Assembly: GCA_030524175.1 (NCBI GenBank)
Contig: JAUNHC010000015.1
Location: forward strand, 57,033 to 121,032
Direction: 5' to 3'
DNA: 64,000 bases
From: Eubacteriales bacterium
GTDB lineage: Bacteria > Bacillota > Clostridia > Lachnospirales > Lachnospiraceae
Part shown: piece by piece, positions 21,913 through 31,098 of the stretch
Position numbering within the stretch: position 1 is the first letter of the stretch
Layout: every line of letters begins with the position of its first letter
Program-made: the position numbers and the translations under genes
The notes under the pieces: generated by a model
What the model saw: the letters and a program-made list of their open reading frames with translations, nothing else
Database searches by the model: none
What the model was told of the DNA's origin: nothing

Positions 21913-22734
21913 TTACAGGTTATCCAGTACAGACTGCATTTCTTCAATTTCTTCTTTCTGGGTTGCTATGATATTGTTCGCGAGATTGATCACATCTTCT
22001 TCATCTGTATATTCCAGAATATTTTCTGCCATTTCTACTGCCATCCGATGATGCTCGATCATGCCTTCAGCAAAAGCGGCATCCACGCTATCTGCGGAAG
22101 TGCTGTGTCCCATATGGTGTGATGCGAACATTTCTTTATATTTTTCCATATGCGCATCAGCAGTATCAGGATCTTCCTTTTGAGCAGCATGATATTCCTG
22201 CATTAAGCTGTTCATGTCTTCTATCTCTTTTGTCTGAGTTTCGATTATAGAATTAGCCAGTTTAGTAAGCTGTTCGTTTTCGCCGCCATATTTAAGATAG
22301 CTTTCTGCCATGGCTACAGCAGCTTCGTGATGAGGAACCATTCCTGCAAGGAAATCTGTGGCTGCATGATCAGACTTCGGAATATTTTCCATATCTATCA
22401 TCATCTGGTTCATCATACGGTCCTGGTCTTCCATATACGCTGTAAGGTTGTCATCAGCTGACTGAGAATTGGAATTATCGGTAGTGTTGCTGTGGGAATC
22501 ATGGTTGTTCCCGGAGTTATTGCCGGAGCCGGTATTGTCTGTATTTTCTGCTGAGTCCTGTCCGTTTTCTGCTGGTGTTACAGTTGCAGGATCAGCAGAG
22601 TCCTGATTTTGTGCTGCAGTATTATTTTTAGTATCCTTTGAAGTGTTGGAATTTCTTGGCAGCAGCCAAATGACTGCGATAATTACAATTGCGGCAATAA
22701 TGCCGATAGTCCAATAGGTGGATTTTTTGCTCAT
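21913..22734 (-). CDS. Membrane-anchored DUF305 protein with duplicated His-rich bundle
   Basis: A 273-residue protein. It has one N-terminal membrane helix (about 7-25), a long Ser/Asn/Asp-rich linker (26-95), then two DUF305 units. Each unit has the repeated pattern FLAGMVPHHEAAVAMAESYL and FAEGMIEHHRMAVEMAENIL (about 128-147 and 219-238). DUF305 adopts a four-helix ferritin-like bundle, and the paired His-His are candidate metal ligands; many family members are linked to copper or other metals. A HHMGH stretch near 205 adds further His. A monocistronic minus-strand gene. Function is unproven. It is outside the membrane by topology. Confidence 0.8.
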   Translation of the reverse strand: MSKKSTYWTIGIIAAIVIIAVIWLLPRNSNTSKDTKNNTAAQNQDSADPATVTPAENGQDSAENTDNTGSGNNSGNNHDSHSNTTDNSNSQSADDNLTAYMEDQDRMMNQMMIDMENIPKSDHAATDFLAGMVPHHEAAVAMAESYLKYGGENEQLTKLANSIIETQTKEIEDMNSLMQEYHAAQKEDPDTADAHMEKYKEMFASHHMGHSTSADSVDAAFAEGMIEHHRMAVEMAENILEYTDEEDVINLANNIIATQKEEIEEMQSVLDNL

Positions 22735-22871
22735 AGTAGCCTCCGTTTAATGTATTTTTATCTCAGTATTAGGATTTTCAGAATACTTAAATTTATACAT
22801 AGGGCAGTCTTTATAAAATCCTTATAATTGTTTTCTATACTGTTAAAAACAAAAATTACGGAGGCGGTTAT

Positions 22872-23576
22872 ATGTGTAATATATTACAGACAGAAAATCT
22901 CACAAAGGTTTACAAAAATCAAAAAGCCAATGACAATATCAACCTGACAGTGAGAAGGAATTCTATTTACGGACTTCTGGGACCAAACGGAGCGGGAAAG
23001 TCTACACTGCTTAAGATGCTTACCGGGATGGCAGATCCTACATCAGGAAAGATTTTATTCCAGGGACAGGAGCTGCGGCGAAAGGATCTTATGTACATCG
23101 GTGCATTGATAGAAAGTGCGCCTGTTTATGAAAATCTTACGGCAAAAGAAAATCTGAAAGTCCGTACATTGTTATATGGGGTGGAAGACAAAAGAATAGA
23201 TGAGGTGCTGGAAATTGTTGATCTCAAAAATACAGGGAAGAAACGTGCCGGAAAATTTTCTATGGGAATGAAACAAAGGCTTGGTATTGCAATGGCACTT
23301 TTGAACCGTCCAACGCTGCTCATACTGGATGAACCTACAAACGGTCTGGACCCAATCGGCATAAATGAACTTCGAGAGCTTATCAGAGAGTTTCCGGGCC
23401 AAGGGATCACGGTTATTGTCTCCAGCCATATCCTGTCGGAAATACAGCAGATTGCAGATGATATCGGAATTATAGTAAATGGAAAACTCTTATATCAGGA
23501 GGCGCTGGGGCATACACAGGATTTGGAGGCGCTTTTTATGGATATTGTGAGAAAAGAGGGACGGATGCATGAGTAA
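22872..23576 (+). CDS. LanF-type ABC transporter ATP-binding protein (antimicrobial peptide immunity)
   Basis: A 234-residue ATPase: Walker A GPNGAGKS (37-44), signature FSMGMKQR (129-136) and Walker B LLILDEP with the catalytic Glu at 154. The Q-loop position reads IGALIESAPVYENLTA with Glu in place of Gln, the E-loop typical of LanF subunits that protect against lantibiotics. It overlaps the first permease gene by 8 nt. The operon encodes two permeases, a response regulator and a sensor kinase, as in SpaFEG-RK or NisFEG-RK, but no lantibiotic structural gene is nearby, so it probably defends against foreign or host peptides. Confidence 0.85.
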   Translation: MCNILQTENLTKVYKNQKANDNINLTVRRNSIYGLLGPNGAGKSTLLKMLTGMADPTSGKILFQGQELRRKDLMYIGALIESAPVYENLTAKENLKVRTLLYGVEDKRIDEVLEIVDLKNTGKKRAGKFSMGMKQRLGIAMALLNRPTLLILDEPTNGLDPIGINELRELIREFPGQGITVIVSSHILSEIQQIADDIGIIVNGKLLYQEALGHTQDLEALFMDIVRKEGRMHE

Positions 23577-24291
23577 ATATTTAAAGAGTGAGATTCTTAA
23601 GCAGAAAAGGTCTTTTAACGGTAAGGTGTTCTGGGCTGTTCCTGTTATATGTGTTGCAACGGCATTTCTTATCATGGCAGGAAATTTCATTTTACCTTCA
23701 GCCTATAACTGGTGGTATGTTTTGTTTTTACCATTTACATTTACGTATATAAGCGCATCTTTGGTGAGCAAAGAAAAGAAACATAATTATCATGGTTTGT
23801 TTGCTGTCAGCGCTGATAAAAAACAACTATGGTATGCAAAAATTATTGCAGCTACTTTGTATTTAATGCTTGCCTGTCTTTGCTTCTGCGCTTTGTGCCT
23901 CATATGCGGAGGTTTTTACGGCATGATAATCCCGGCAGGCAGGATTATAACAGCAAGCCTTCTTCTGGCAGTTACCTTTGCATGGCAGATTCCGTTTTTT
24001 ATGTTTCTGGCGTTAAAGTTAAATATGTATGTATGCATACTTGTAAGTATTATTTGTAACTTTGTAATTGCATGTGATTTTGCAGTGAAATCCAGTTGGT
24101 GGATACCTTTTTGTATACCGGCCAGAATTATGTGCCCTGTCATAAATGTACTGCCTAACGGCCTGCCCATGGAAGAAGGAAATCCGCTGGGAAACCCCCA
24201 TGTTATTTGGATCGGTCTTATTATAACAATTATACTGTATGGGGTGTTTTCTGTTATTTCTGCGAGAATATATGAAAGGCAGGAAGTGTGA
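23569..24291 (+). CDS. LanE-like ABC permease
   Basis: A 240-residue membrane protein with six predicted helices (about 22-40, 47-66, 88-115, 122-145, 155-175, 212-232). Its ATG lies inside the end of the ATPase gene (8-nt overlap), so it is translationally coupled. The family (LanE/MutE/EpiE type) forms a heteromer with LanG and the LanF ATPase to expel peptides from the outer face of the membrane. The N-terminal MSKYLKSEILKQKRSFNGKV is typical of these permeases. Substrate unknown. Confidence 0.8.
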   Translation: MSKYLKSEILKQKRSFNGKVFWAVPVICVATAFLIMAGNFILPSAYNWWYVLFLPFTFTYISASLVSKEKKHNYHGLFAVSADKKQLWYAKIIAATLYLMLACLCFCALCLICGGFYGMIIPAGRIITASLLLAVTFAWQIPFFMFLALKLNMYVCILVSIICNFVIACDFAVKSSWWIPFCIPARIMCPVINVLPNGLPMEEGNPLGNPHVIWIGLIITIILYGVFSVISARIYERQEV

Positions 24292-24292
24292 T

Positions 24293-25066
24293 ATGAAATG
24301 TTTTATAAACGATATAAGGGGAAATATGTATAAAATCCTACATACAAGGATACTCCTTATCCATATTTTAGTTCCGATGGCAGGAATACTTGTTTTTAGT
24401 GCCTATTATTCTTACTCCCCCATTAATGAGCAGGAAAAAGTAATGTTGTATATACAGGCTGTAGCAATGGCATTTCCTCTTATGGCATCCATTGTAGTGA
24501 CACAATTATATGAGCTGGATTTAAAGGCTGGAGGATTTTTTAACCTGCTGTCTGTACCTTGTTCGAAAACAGGTGCACATATGGGGAATTTTATATCTTT
24601 GATCGTTCTTGGTTTTTTAGCAGATATAACGGCGATTGCCGGGTTTGGGGCAGTTTTCCGTAGGATGGGCTTTACAGAGCTTCCGTTCAGTGCTTTTATG
24701 AACCTGGGATTTATTGTTTTTGGAGCTAATATTGCTGTTTATGTGATTCAGTACATTGTATGTTTTACGCTGGGCAAAGGGGTATCTTTGGGGCTGGGGA
24801 TTTTAGGGACACTGCTTGCACCGCTGATGTATCTGGGATTAGGAGAGGCGCTGTGGCGGTTTTTGCCTCCTGCTTATGGAATCCGTTTGTCTATGTATTA
24901 TTTTAAATTAAAATATGGTATGCTCATGGGAGATACTTCGGGCTATGCTTTGGAGAATTATAATAAAGGCATACGGACGGTTATCACAGTAACTTTATTA
25001 ACTGTTGTGGCTTTTGTAATCTGGAGTTATAAGTGGCAGAACACAAGACAGGATGAGGAAGGATAA
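24293..25066 (+). CDS. LanG-like ABC permease
   Basis: A 257-residue membrane protein with about six helices. The ATG at 24293 lies 1 nt after the stop of the previous permease and is preferred over an internal upstream start. It begins MKCFINDIRGNMYKILHTRI, as in the LanG/MutG permeases that pair with LanE. It is the third gene of the putative peptide-immunity ABC operon and is followed 26 nt later by the response regulator. Confidence 0.8.
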   Translation: MKCFINDIRGNMYKILHTRILLIHILVPMAGILVFSAYYSYSPINEQEKVMLYIQAVAMAFPLMASIVVTQLYELDLKAGGFFNLLSVPCSKTGAHMGNFISLIVLGFLADITAIAGFGAVFRRMGFTELPFSAFMNLGFIVFGANIAVYVIQYIVCFTLGKGVSLGLGILGTLLAPLMYLGLGEALWRFLPPAYGIRLSMYYFKLKYGMLMGDTSGYALENYNKGIRTVITVTLLTVVAFVIWSYKWQNTRQDEEG

Positions 25067-25092
25067 ATACAGAAAATAAGAGGAGGCGGGAA

Positions 25093-25752
25093 ATGGCGGA
25101 TATTCTTGCAGTTGACGATGATTCGGAAATTCTGAAGGTTATAAAGAAAGCATTGGAAAAAGAAGGACATCTGGTGACCTGCTGCAGTGACATAGCAGAA
25201 TTAAACAAGGAAAAGCTTACAGTCTACGACTTACTTTTACTGGACGTTATGATGCCTAAGGTGGATGGATTTACTTTCTGCAGGGAAATACGCCAAATGG
25301 TAGACTGCCCCATAATATTTATAACCGGAAAGACCATGGACAGGGATTTAGAGATGGGATTTGCTTCCGGCGGTGACGATTACCTGAAAAAGCCATTTAG
25401 TATTGTGGAGCTTAGGGCAAGAGTGGCAGCCCATCTGAGGCGCCAGGTACGGGAATATCACGCAAAAATCATCAGCGGAAGTTTATATTTTGATTTATCC
25501 GGCAAAACATTGTTTATGGATGGAGAGCCCGTAAAGCTTACGAAAAGTGAGTATGAAATATGCGAATTTCTGGTTCAAAATAAAGGACAGGTATTTTCCC
25601 TGGAACAGATAGTGGAGAAGGTTTTTGGATATGATTCGGAAAGTGACAGCAGCGTAATCCGGGAACATATTAAAAATATCAGGGCAAAGCTGAAAAAATG
25701 CGGGGAAAGTCCTATAGAGACAGTCTGGGGGATTGGATATAAATGGAAATAA
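25093..25752 (+). CDS. OmpR-family response regulator of the peptide-immunity operon
   Basis: A 219-residue regulator. The receiver domain has the DD pair at 8-9, phospho-acceptor D51 (LLLDVMMP) and conserved K100 (KKPF). The C-terminal winged helix (about 125-219) has the usual LTKSEYEICEFLVQN and ETVWGIGYKWK ends. Its stop overlaps the start of the sensor kinase by 10 nt. In related SpaRK/NisRK systems the regulator turns on the transporter genes when peptide is sensed; the same is likely here because the genes are in one operon. Confidence 0.9.
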   Translation: MADILAVDDDSEILKVIKKALEKEGHLVTCCSDIAELNKEKLTVYDLLLLDVMMPKVDGFTFCREIRQMVDCPIIFITGKTMDRDLEMGFASGGDDYLKKPFSIVELRARVAAHLRRQVREYHAKIISGSLYFDLSGKTLFMDGEPVKLTKSEYEICEFLVQNKGQVFSLEQIVEKVFGYDSESDSSVIREHIKNIRAKLKKCGESPIETVWGIGYKWK

Positions 25753-27104
25753 AGAAGAAAAAGCAGACACTGTTCCGTTTGTTCATAAGGCAGATAATCA
25801 TTCTCGCGGCAGCATTTTTCCTTGAAGTAAGTGTTCTTCTAGTGCTCTTTAACACCGGGGTGAGCTCGGGACTGATTATGCGGGCTGATTATACTCAGAA
25901 TTATATCAGGGATAATCAGAAGGAAATTTCAGAAAGCGATCCTTTTGATCCGTCCCTTCTGCCTTTTACCTGTAAGTATGGTATTTTTGATGAAGAAGGA
26001 AAGCTTCAGGATGGTACATTAAGGGGAAAAGACCTGGAAACAGCTGAGAAGCTGGCTGTAAACCGTGACGATTCCCAATGGGGATTTACAGTCATCCCTA
26101 GGGAAAAAGGGATTTGTATTGTCCATTATGACATCCTGGCACAGTTTTCCAGTCCGCTGTTGTACAGGTTCCTCCCAAATCCTGAAATCCTGTTATTAAT
26201 TTTGTTTGTGGTGCTGATGATCCTCATAGTGATCATCAATGCATTATCTTTCGGGAAGAAGCTTCGAAAGGAACTGGCTCCCCTGGCAGATGAAATACAG
26301 CAGGTAAAAGGAAAGGAACTTGAGCTTGACTGCCGCAGCTCAGACATTAAGGAGTTTAACGATATTCTTTTGGCATTAAACGATATGAAGCAGGAATTGT
26401 CCCGGTCACTGAAAGCACAGTGGGAAACTGAGCAGAGGAGAAAGGATAATATTTCTGCCCTGGCCCATGATATAAAAGCGCCTTTAACAATTATCAAGGG
26501 CAATGCAGAGCTTATGAAGGAAGAAACCGACCTGGAGGAATTATATATGCAGGCAGACGCTGTGGATGCCAATGCAGACAGGATTGAAGAATACATTAAG
26601 CTATTGATCGAAGAGACAAAGACCGATACGGAAACAACGGAATCCCGGGATAAAAGTTTCTCCATTGGTGAGTTTATGGAAAACACTGAGATGGAATGCA
26701 GAAATCTATGCCGGGTCCATCACATTCCCGTTACTGTTGAAAGGCATTCACAAAAAGGTGTGGTATGTGCTGACAGCGAGCAGATCAGGCGTGCTTTAAT
26801 GAATCTTATACTAAACGGAATTGAGCATACAAAAGAAAGTGAGGGACTTAAAGTAAGTCTGGATTATAGGGAGGGTATCTTCCGTGCTGAATTGGAAGAT
26901 TTCGGTGAGGGGTTCACCCGTGAAGCTCTCAAGCATTGCAAAGAACAGTTTTATACTGAGAATGCAGAACGGAGCGGATCCCACTACGGCATGGGAATGT
27001 ACTTTGCGGACAGCGTGGCAGGAAAGTACGGGGGGAAGCTGGAATATTATAACAAAAACGGCGGCGATGGAGCGGTTGTTGTTTTTTCTGTAAGATTGGG
27101 ATAG
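25743..27104 (+). CDS. Sensor histidine kinase of the peptide-immunity operon
   Basis: A 453-residue kinase with two membrane helices (about 15-38 and 148-168) flanking an extracellular domain of about 110 residues, a HAMP-like linker, the H box ALAHDIKAPLT with phospho-acceptor H242, and an ATPase domain with N, G1 (DFGEGF) and G2 (GSHYGMGMYFA) boxes. The layout matches NisK/SpaK-type kinases more than the short intramembrane-sensing BceS type. It overlaps the regulator gene by 10 nt. A terminator follows. Confidence 0.88.
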   Translation: MEIKKKKQTLFRLFIRQIIILAAAFFLEVSVLLVLFNTGVSSGLIMRADYTQNYIRDNQKEISESDPFDPSLLPFTCKYGIFDEEGKLQDGTLRGKDLETAEKLAVNRDDSQWGFTVIPREKGICIVHYDILAQFSSPLLYRFLPNPEILLLILFVVLMILIVIINALSFGKKLRKELAPLADEIQQVKGKELELDCRSSDIKEFNDILLALNDMKQELSRSLKAQWETEQRRKDNISALAHDIKAPLTIIKGNAELMKEETDLEELYMQADAVDANADRIEEYIKLLIEETKTDTETTESRDKSFSIGEFMENTEMECRNLCRVHHIPVTVERHSQKGVVCADSEQIRRALMNLILNGIEHTKESEGLKVSLDYREGIFRAELEDFGEGFTREALKHCKEQFYTENAERSGSHYGMGMYFADSVAGKYGGKLEYYNKNGGDGAVVVFSVRLG

Positions 27105-27139
27105 AAACTTCCTGCCTATATGAAATTAATAATGAAAGT

Positions 27140-27178
27140 CATCCGGTTTATATTGAAGATAAACCGGATGGCTTTTTT
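27140..27178 (+). terminator. Terminator of the peptide-immunity operon
   Basis: CATCCGGTTTAT (27140-27151) and ATAAACCGGATG (27159-27170) form a 12-bp stem, followed by T6. Confidence 0.9.
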
Positions 27179-27280
27179 ATGTACGAAAAGATTGTACAGA
27201 GATTTGAAATTTAATCCGATTGAAGTTGTCTCTGAAAGATTCTATGATGAATTTAAAATCAAGTACGGAGGCAAACTTAA

Positions 27281-30200
27281 ATGACAAAAAAGAAAAAAAC
27301 AGCAAAAAAGATCACCACGGGAATCCTGGCGGCTATTTTGGCATCTTCAATGCCGGTACAAGGCATTATGGTGAGGGCAGCAGAGGCGGAAGGTGCAGCC
27401 CAGGAAACAATCCTCTCCTCTTATCTGAACGGAAAATCAGCCACTGGTCTTATGGCGAGATACTGGTTCCCGGATGCAGGTGCAGGGTATGACGCAGACG
27501 GTGACGGAATCGGCGATGGAATTACACAGGTCCGGGACATGATCTTGGATATGATTGAAGCCGGTTTTGGCGGATGTGAGCTGACCATGTTATTGGACAG
27601 TGCGGATTACGGGATGCTGAGCGATGAGAAATATCAGGAGCTTGGATTTACGGATGCGGAAGATGCCATTGCGAAGATTGGATGGGGTTCAGAGGCCTGG
27701 GCGAATATAATTGCTTGTGCAACTGATACTGCAAACCAGTATAACGAGGAGCATGGAACTGAGTTTAAGGTGGATGTGACCATTACGGCCCATTGGCCCA
27801 TGATCATTAATAATATTGCGCCAAACGACGATGAACAGCAGCAGGCTCTTGTGTACACTACCCAGAAGCTCACGGCAGCAGAGTTGGAAAATGGTGTTGA
27901 TCTGGCCCTTCCGGAGATGAAAACCACAGATACAGCAAACTCTTCTTCCATGACCTCTACGTATATTTTTAAAGATACGCTGGTAAGCTCCACAATTGTA
28001 AAATACTCTGGGGAAGAGTCTGAGACCACCACAAATTTCTTTACCGGGCAGGATGAGACCACTACTTACCCTCTGGCAGATTTTGCATCCTTTACGGATG
28101 TGACAAATGTAGTTTCTACAGAGGATGGGTATGAGGCAGGGGTGCCGAAAGCTGATGCAAAATATATGAAGCTTGTAAAAGATGAATCAGGGGAAAGTTA
28201 TCATTGGAATTATTACGCTTCTGCAGAGGAGATTAATCCTGATTACAGTGATGCAGAGGACTACATAGTCTTGGAAAAGGGTACTGATAAACTCTATGGA
28301 GGAAACTTAAAGGTAGAAACAGCCACCTCCATGGCAGGGGTTGTATACACAGTGACGGATCAGGATACCGGAGAGACAGTTCCGGAAGAAAATTATGACG
28401 TTATTGATAAAGGAAGCATTGTGTCCTTATATGAGGATGAGGAAGGAAACAGCTGTGCAAAGGCAGTCACCCCGGAGACCGCGGAGGATGTGCAGGGATT
28501 GATCACAGTAAGTAACCGGCATTTTCTGGGAGACAGGGAAGAAATGGCGGATACGCAGCAGCTTTACAGTGTTTCATCGGAACAACTTGAAGGGCTGGTA
28601 CCGGACGAAGCGAAATCTGCCATTGAAGCAGCAGAGGGTGAGGAATTAAAAGAGGGAGATTACATTCTGATCAATGTTTACAGAAGAGGAACAGGACAGG
28701 TAGCTTCCGGCGGCGGAAATATTCCTATGACAAATAAAACCTATGCGGTGGATTATTTCAGTGAAGCAGGTGCAAAAAAAGTTATTGAATACTGGGAAGA
28801 AAAATTATTCCCCCATGTGTATACCAGAGAAGACGGAACAACTGCAACACTACAGGAAATCATGGAGAAAAATAATGCCACTATTTTTGAGGATTCCATT
28901 GAGCTGAGTCATTCAGACGGAAATCTGTGGAGTGCAGACCTTTTAGAAAGCATACAGGCAGAGACTGGACTGGATGCACTTCCTTATATGCCGGTGATCG
29001 CAGGATGGAGAGTAACAAATGATGAGACAGGGGAAGCGGGGCGGATTACAGAGGATTATAAGGAAACCTTGAATCAGACCTATACAAAGTATCATCTGGG
29101 AACCATCAGTGACTGGACAAATACATTCGGATATGGATTCCGTACACAGTGCCATGGAATTGATGCAGTGGATGCGGGTACGGCTGCTTTATCCACGGAT
29201 ATTGCAGAATCGGACAATGCAACAGACGGATTCGGGACCCGTGTTTATGCAGGTGCAAAGAATGTAAATCCAGACAACAATGTGATTTCCAATGAATCTT
29301 TGACATTTGGAACTGGTTTCGGCGAATTTCCATCCTGGTATTATTCTATTAATACTTTGAACCGCTATTTCTCGGAGGGGGTAAACCGCGTAATCCTTCA
29401 CGGAACTCCATTTAAGACAAGCTATACCAAGACAAGTACTGCAGATTCATCCTGGCCGGGCTGGGATTTTATGAGCTTTATGGCTTGGAACTCCAGACAG
29501 ACCTGGTGGGACGAGGTAGAGGTATTCAGTGATTATATTGACCGTGTCCAGTCGATCCTTCAGGACGGAGAAAGCAAAATTCCTGTGGCAGTGCTGGAAG
29601 ACCCGTCTATCTCCAATGTGACACAGATAAACACGGGTGTAGGTCTTTCAAAGGCAGTGCTCCAGGAGATGATCGGAAATGGATACAATTACAATATTAT
29701 TACCAGAGGACTGCTGGAAAGTGATAATGCATCCCTTAATATAACACAGGATTCCCTTTCCGGAAATACAGTTCTCTCTGAACTGGCTGAATATCAGGTT
29801 CTGGTATTGGATCATATTACGTCCATGAGTGTGGAGGCTATGGAGAAGCTGGTAGGATACGGCCAGGCAGGATTAAAGATTGTCAATATCGGAAGTGACA
29901 TCACAAAGGTTTACGGAACAGATGAAGACGGAACCCAGGATGCAAAAATCCAGGAATTATTTAAGACTTTAAAGGACTGTGACACTTATTATGAGATTAC
30001 TTCTGACGATGAGGCAGCAACAGCAGACGACGGAATCACCCAGGCAGAAACAGATATGCTGGCTTATATCAGTGAAAATGTGGACTCAGGTGTGTCCTAT
30101 TCAGCTTCTTCCAGCACAGCAGTAAATGACAAAGGAAGTAAATGGCTTGAGACTACCAGAATTTATGACGAGACAGACGGAACAAATTATTATCTCATGT

Positions 30201-31081
30201 ATAACGAGTCCGGAGTGTCTGTGGGAGCAGAACAGGATGCCTCCTTTGGTCCGGCAAGCTGGGAAGAAAACGGCGACATAACTACCACGGTGACATTGGC
30301 AGGAGACGGAGTACCTTATATCTTGGATCCGGCAGACGGAAGTGTCACTGCAATTAAAGATTACAAAGAGGATGAAGGCAAGCTTACCTTTGATCTGCAG
30401 ATACAAGAAGGGGATTTGCTCTTTGTGGCTGTAGGAGACAACGAAAAACTGGCAGAAAATGCAGCGGAGCAGCAGGCAGATAAGACAGAACAGGAAACCA
30501 TAGAGCTTGGTAAAGAGCAGAGCTGGATGCTGGCACTAAACAGCTACAGCCCCGATGACTCCCAGGAAAATACTTCAGAAGACGGAAACCTGATTGACCC
30601 GACAAAGTCAAAAATCACAACAATTTCTCTGGAAACCCCGCTTAAGGTATGGGGGGAACTGGAACTTACAAAAGAGGATTTAGATACACTTGGTGTAGAA
30701 TCAGCGGATTCTGTTTCTGGAACCGGTGATTATAGTGTTGAAGTTGAGGTTGGAGATTATGGAACGGAGTCCATCGGTGCCGTATTGAACTACGATTACG
30801 ATGTACAGTATAACAATATTACCCGAATCACTGTGACGAACAGTGAGGGTACCACTACAGAGTTTGATGGTATTAATCCCAACCATAAATATATGGATTT
30901 GGGAACCGTATTAACACCGGGTAAGAATACCATTACCATAAGAGTCTGCGGCGACCTGAGTAATCGTGCAAATGATGGGCAGCCGGCAGCAGCTTCCCCA
31001 TTCCCTTCAACAGGAGACGGACAGGGATCTGCTAACGGACTGACAGACGCAAGTCTGGAACTTTATACAACAGGGGAATAA
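27281..31081 (+). CDS. Large secreted GH106-like glycoside hydrolase (rhamnosidase-type), first of a pair
   Basis: A 1266-residue protein with a signal peptide (basic MTKKKKTAKK, hydrophobic 12-28, cleavage near VRAAEA). The N-terminal domain (about 50-160: GLMARYWFPDAG, DMIEAGFGGCELTMLL, WGSEAWANII, VDVTITAHWP) and the central RVILHGTPF, SSWPGWDFMSFMAWN, RQTWWDEV pattern match the GH106 alpha-L-rhamnosidase barrel. The C-terminal 180 residues look like beta-sandwich accessory domains. It would remove terminal rhamnose or a related deoxysugar from host-diet or microbial glycans outside the cell. It is followed 17 nt later by a paralogue. No sugar transporter or regulator is adjacent. Substrate is uncertain. 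Confidence 0.65.
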   Translation: MTKKKKTAKKITTGILAAILASSMPVQGIMVRAAEAEGAAQETILSSYLNGKSATGLMARYWFPDAGAGYDADGDGIGDGITQVRDMILDMIEAGFGGCELTMLLDSADYGMLSDEKYQELGFTDAEDAIAKIGWGSEAWANIIACATDTANQYNEEHGTEFKVDVTITAHWPMIINNIAPNDDEQQQALVYTTQKLTAAELENGVDLALPEMKTTDTANSSSMTSTYIFKDTLVSSTIVKYSGEESETTTNFFTGQDETTTYPLADFASFTDVTNVVSTEDGYEAGVPKADAKYMKLVKDESGESYHWNYYASAEEINPDYSDAEDYIVLEKGTDKLYGGNLKVETATSMAGVVYTVTDQDTGETVPEENYDVIDKGSIVSLYEDEEGNSCAKAVTPETAEDVQGLITVSNRHFLGDREEMADTQQLYSVSSEQLEGLVPDEAKSAIEAAEGEELKEGDYILINVYRRGTGQVASGGGNIPMTNKTYAVDYFSEAGAKKVIEYWEEKLFPHVYTREDGTTATLQEIMEKNNATIFEDSIELSHSDGNLWSADLLESIQAETGLDALPYMPVIAGWRVTNDETGEAGRITEDYKETLNQTYTKYHLGTISDWTNTFGYGFRTQCHGIDAVDAGTAALSTDIAESDNATDGFGTRVYAGAKNVNPDNNVISNESLTFGTGFGEFPSWYYSINTLNRYFSEGVNRVILHGTPFKTSYTKTSTADSSWPGWDFMSFMAWNSRQTWWDEVEVFSDYIDRVQSILQDGESKIPVAVLEDPSISNVTQINTGVGLSKAVLQEMIGNGYNYNIITRGLLESDNASLNITQDSLSGNTVLSELAEYQVLVLDHITSMSVEAMEKLVGYGQAGLKIVNIGSDITKVYGTDEDGTQDAKIQELFKTLKDCDTYYEITSDDEAATADDGITQAETDMLAYISENVDSGVSYSASSSTAVNDKGSKWLETTRIYDETDGTNYYLMYNESGVSVGAEQDASFGPASWEENGDITTTVTLAGDGVPYILDPADGSVTAIKDYKEDEGKLTFDLQIQEGDLLFVAVGDNEKLAENAAEQQADKTEQETIELGKEQSWMLALNSYSPDDSQENTSEDGNLIDPTKSKITTISLETPLKVWGELELTKEDLDTLGVESADSVSGTGDYSVEVEVGDYGTESIGAVLNYDYDVQYNNITRITVTNSEGTTTEFDGINPNHKYMDLGTVLTPGKNTITIRVCGDLSNRANDGQPAAASPFPSTGDGQGSANGLTDASLELYTTGE

Positions 31082-31098
31082 AAGGAGGACTTTAGAGT

